NCBI GenBank assembly: GCA_031268395.1
Contig: JAIRXI010000325.1
Location: forward strand, 1 to 6,280
Direction: 5' to 3'
DNA length: 6,280 nt
From: Tannerella sp.
GTDB lineage: Bacteria > Bacteroidota > Bacteroidia > Bacteroidales > Tannerellaceae
Below are positions 6,097 to 6,280 of this stretch, in pieces. The notes below the pieces were generated by a model. That model was not told the origin of the DNA. It did not search any database and saw only the letters and a program-made list of their open reading frames with translations. The position numbers and the translations under genes were made by a program. The number at the start of each line of letters is the position of its first letter. Positions within the stretch are counted from its first letter, which is position 1.

Positions 6097-6110
6097 AACG
6101 GTTCGCCGAT

Positions 6111-6280
6111 TCAGTCCAGCGTCAGGGTTTCCGTATTTTTTAACTGCGTGAGAGACATGTCGAGCGGACGGTATCCGTCTGCGCTGAACGTGTACTGCCG
6201 GTAGTCCGTGCGTTCGACTTTGCCGGTGACGCCACCCTCCTCCCGGCTGTTGCCGAACTTGAAGTGGCGCACGGTCAGGA
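6111..6280 (-). CDS. Unrecognised protein, C-terminal 55 residues (5' part outside window)
   Basis: The minus strand is open from the window edge to a TGA at 6111-6113. The visible part starts LTVRHFKFGNSREEGG, continues with VTGKVERTDYRQYTFSADG and ends YRPLDMSLTQLKNTETLTLD. I do not recognise the family. The alternating hydrophobic pattern and the YTFSADGYRPLDMSL stretch suggest beta structure, loosely like the end of a carboxypeptidase-regulatory-type beta sandwich, but this is only a resemblance. The codon use and absence of stops support a real gene. Its stop is 14 bases from the stop of the convergent LTxxQ gene, leaving no room for a separate terminator. Function, length and localisation cannot be judged from this fragment. 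Confidence 0.6.
   Translation of the reverse strand, partial: LTVRHFKFGNSREEGGVTGKVERTDYRQYTFSADGYRPLDMSLTQLKNTETLTLD

Noticed and set aside
6097..6110. CGG-TTCG-CCG as a bidirectional terminator between convergent genes
   Set aside because: The stem has only three base pairs and no flanking T-run of useful length. It could sit by chance in a 14-base gap.

Overview
The window looks like chromosomal DNA from a G+C-rich member of the Bacteroidales (Bacteroidota). Two perfect TAnnTTTG boxes, the -7 element typical of this phylum, lie upstream of the two divergent transcription units. Apart from one gene, start codons lack a convincing Shine-Dalgarno sequence. Gene content and order (a hisH-hisA-hisF-hisIE block, a Bacteroidota-style FtsE, a monofunctional LysC-type aspartokinase and lysA) also fit. 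Genus cannot be resolved by reading alone.

From about 5130 down to 1, the minus strand carries one tightly packed gene string, read in the order hisH, hisA, hisF, hisIE, ftsE, aspartokinase, lysA. Gaps are -26, 5, 18, 4, 38 and 10 bases. A promoter at 5100-5130 should start the transcript about 50 bases before hisH. The four his genes cover the middle of histidine synthesis: HisIE makes ProFAR from PR-ATP, HisA isomerises it to PRFAR, and HisH/HisF convert PRFAR to imidazole glycerol phosphate and AICAR. Aspartokinase and LysA are the first and last enzymes of the aspartate-to-lysine (diaminopimelate) route. Between the two pathways sits ftsE, the ATPase of the FtsEX division complex, without ftsX beside it and with the only clear ribosome-binding site in the string.

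From 5041 to 5688 there is a long divergent intergenic region. It holds the two outward-facing promoters and, between them, a 21-bp tandem repeat array (about 5264-5415, seven units). Each unit joins a conserved 13-bp near-palindrome to an 8-bp core that changes in blocks along the array and often has its own dyad symmetry. The array keeps several reading frames free of stops, so it creates false ORFs and a false long N-terminal extension of hisH. It is the most unusual feature here.

On the right, 5689-6096 (+) encodes a small exported protein with two LTxxQ motifs, as in the Spy/CpxP group. It converges, 14 bases apart, on the 3' end of an unrecognised minus-strand gene that leaves the window. 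No tRNA, rRNA, insertion sequence, CRISPR array or defence system was seen. Apart from the repeat array this is ordinary core-genome DNA.
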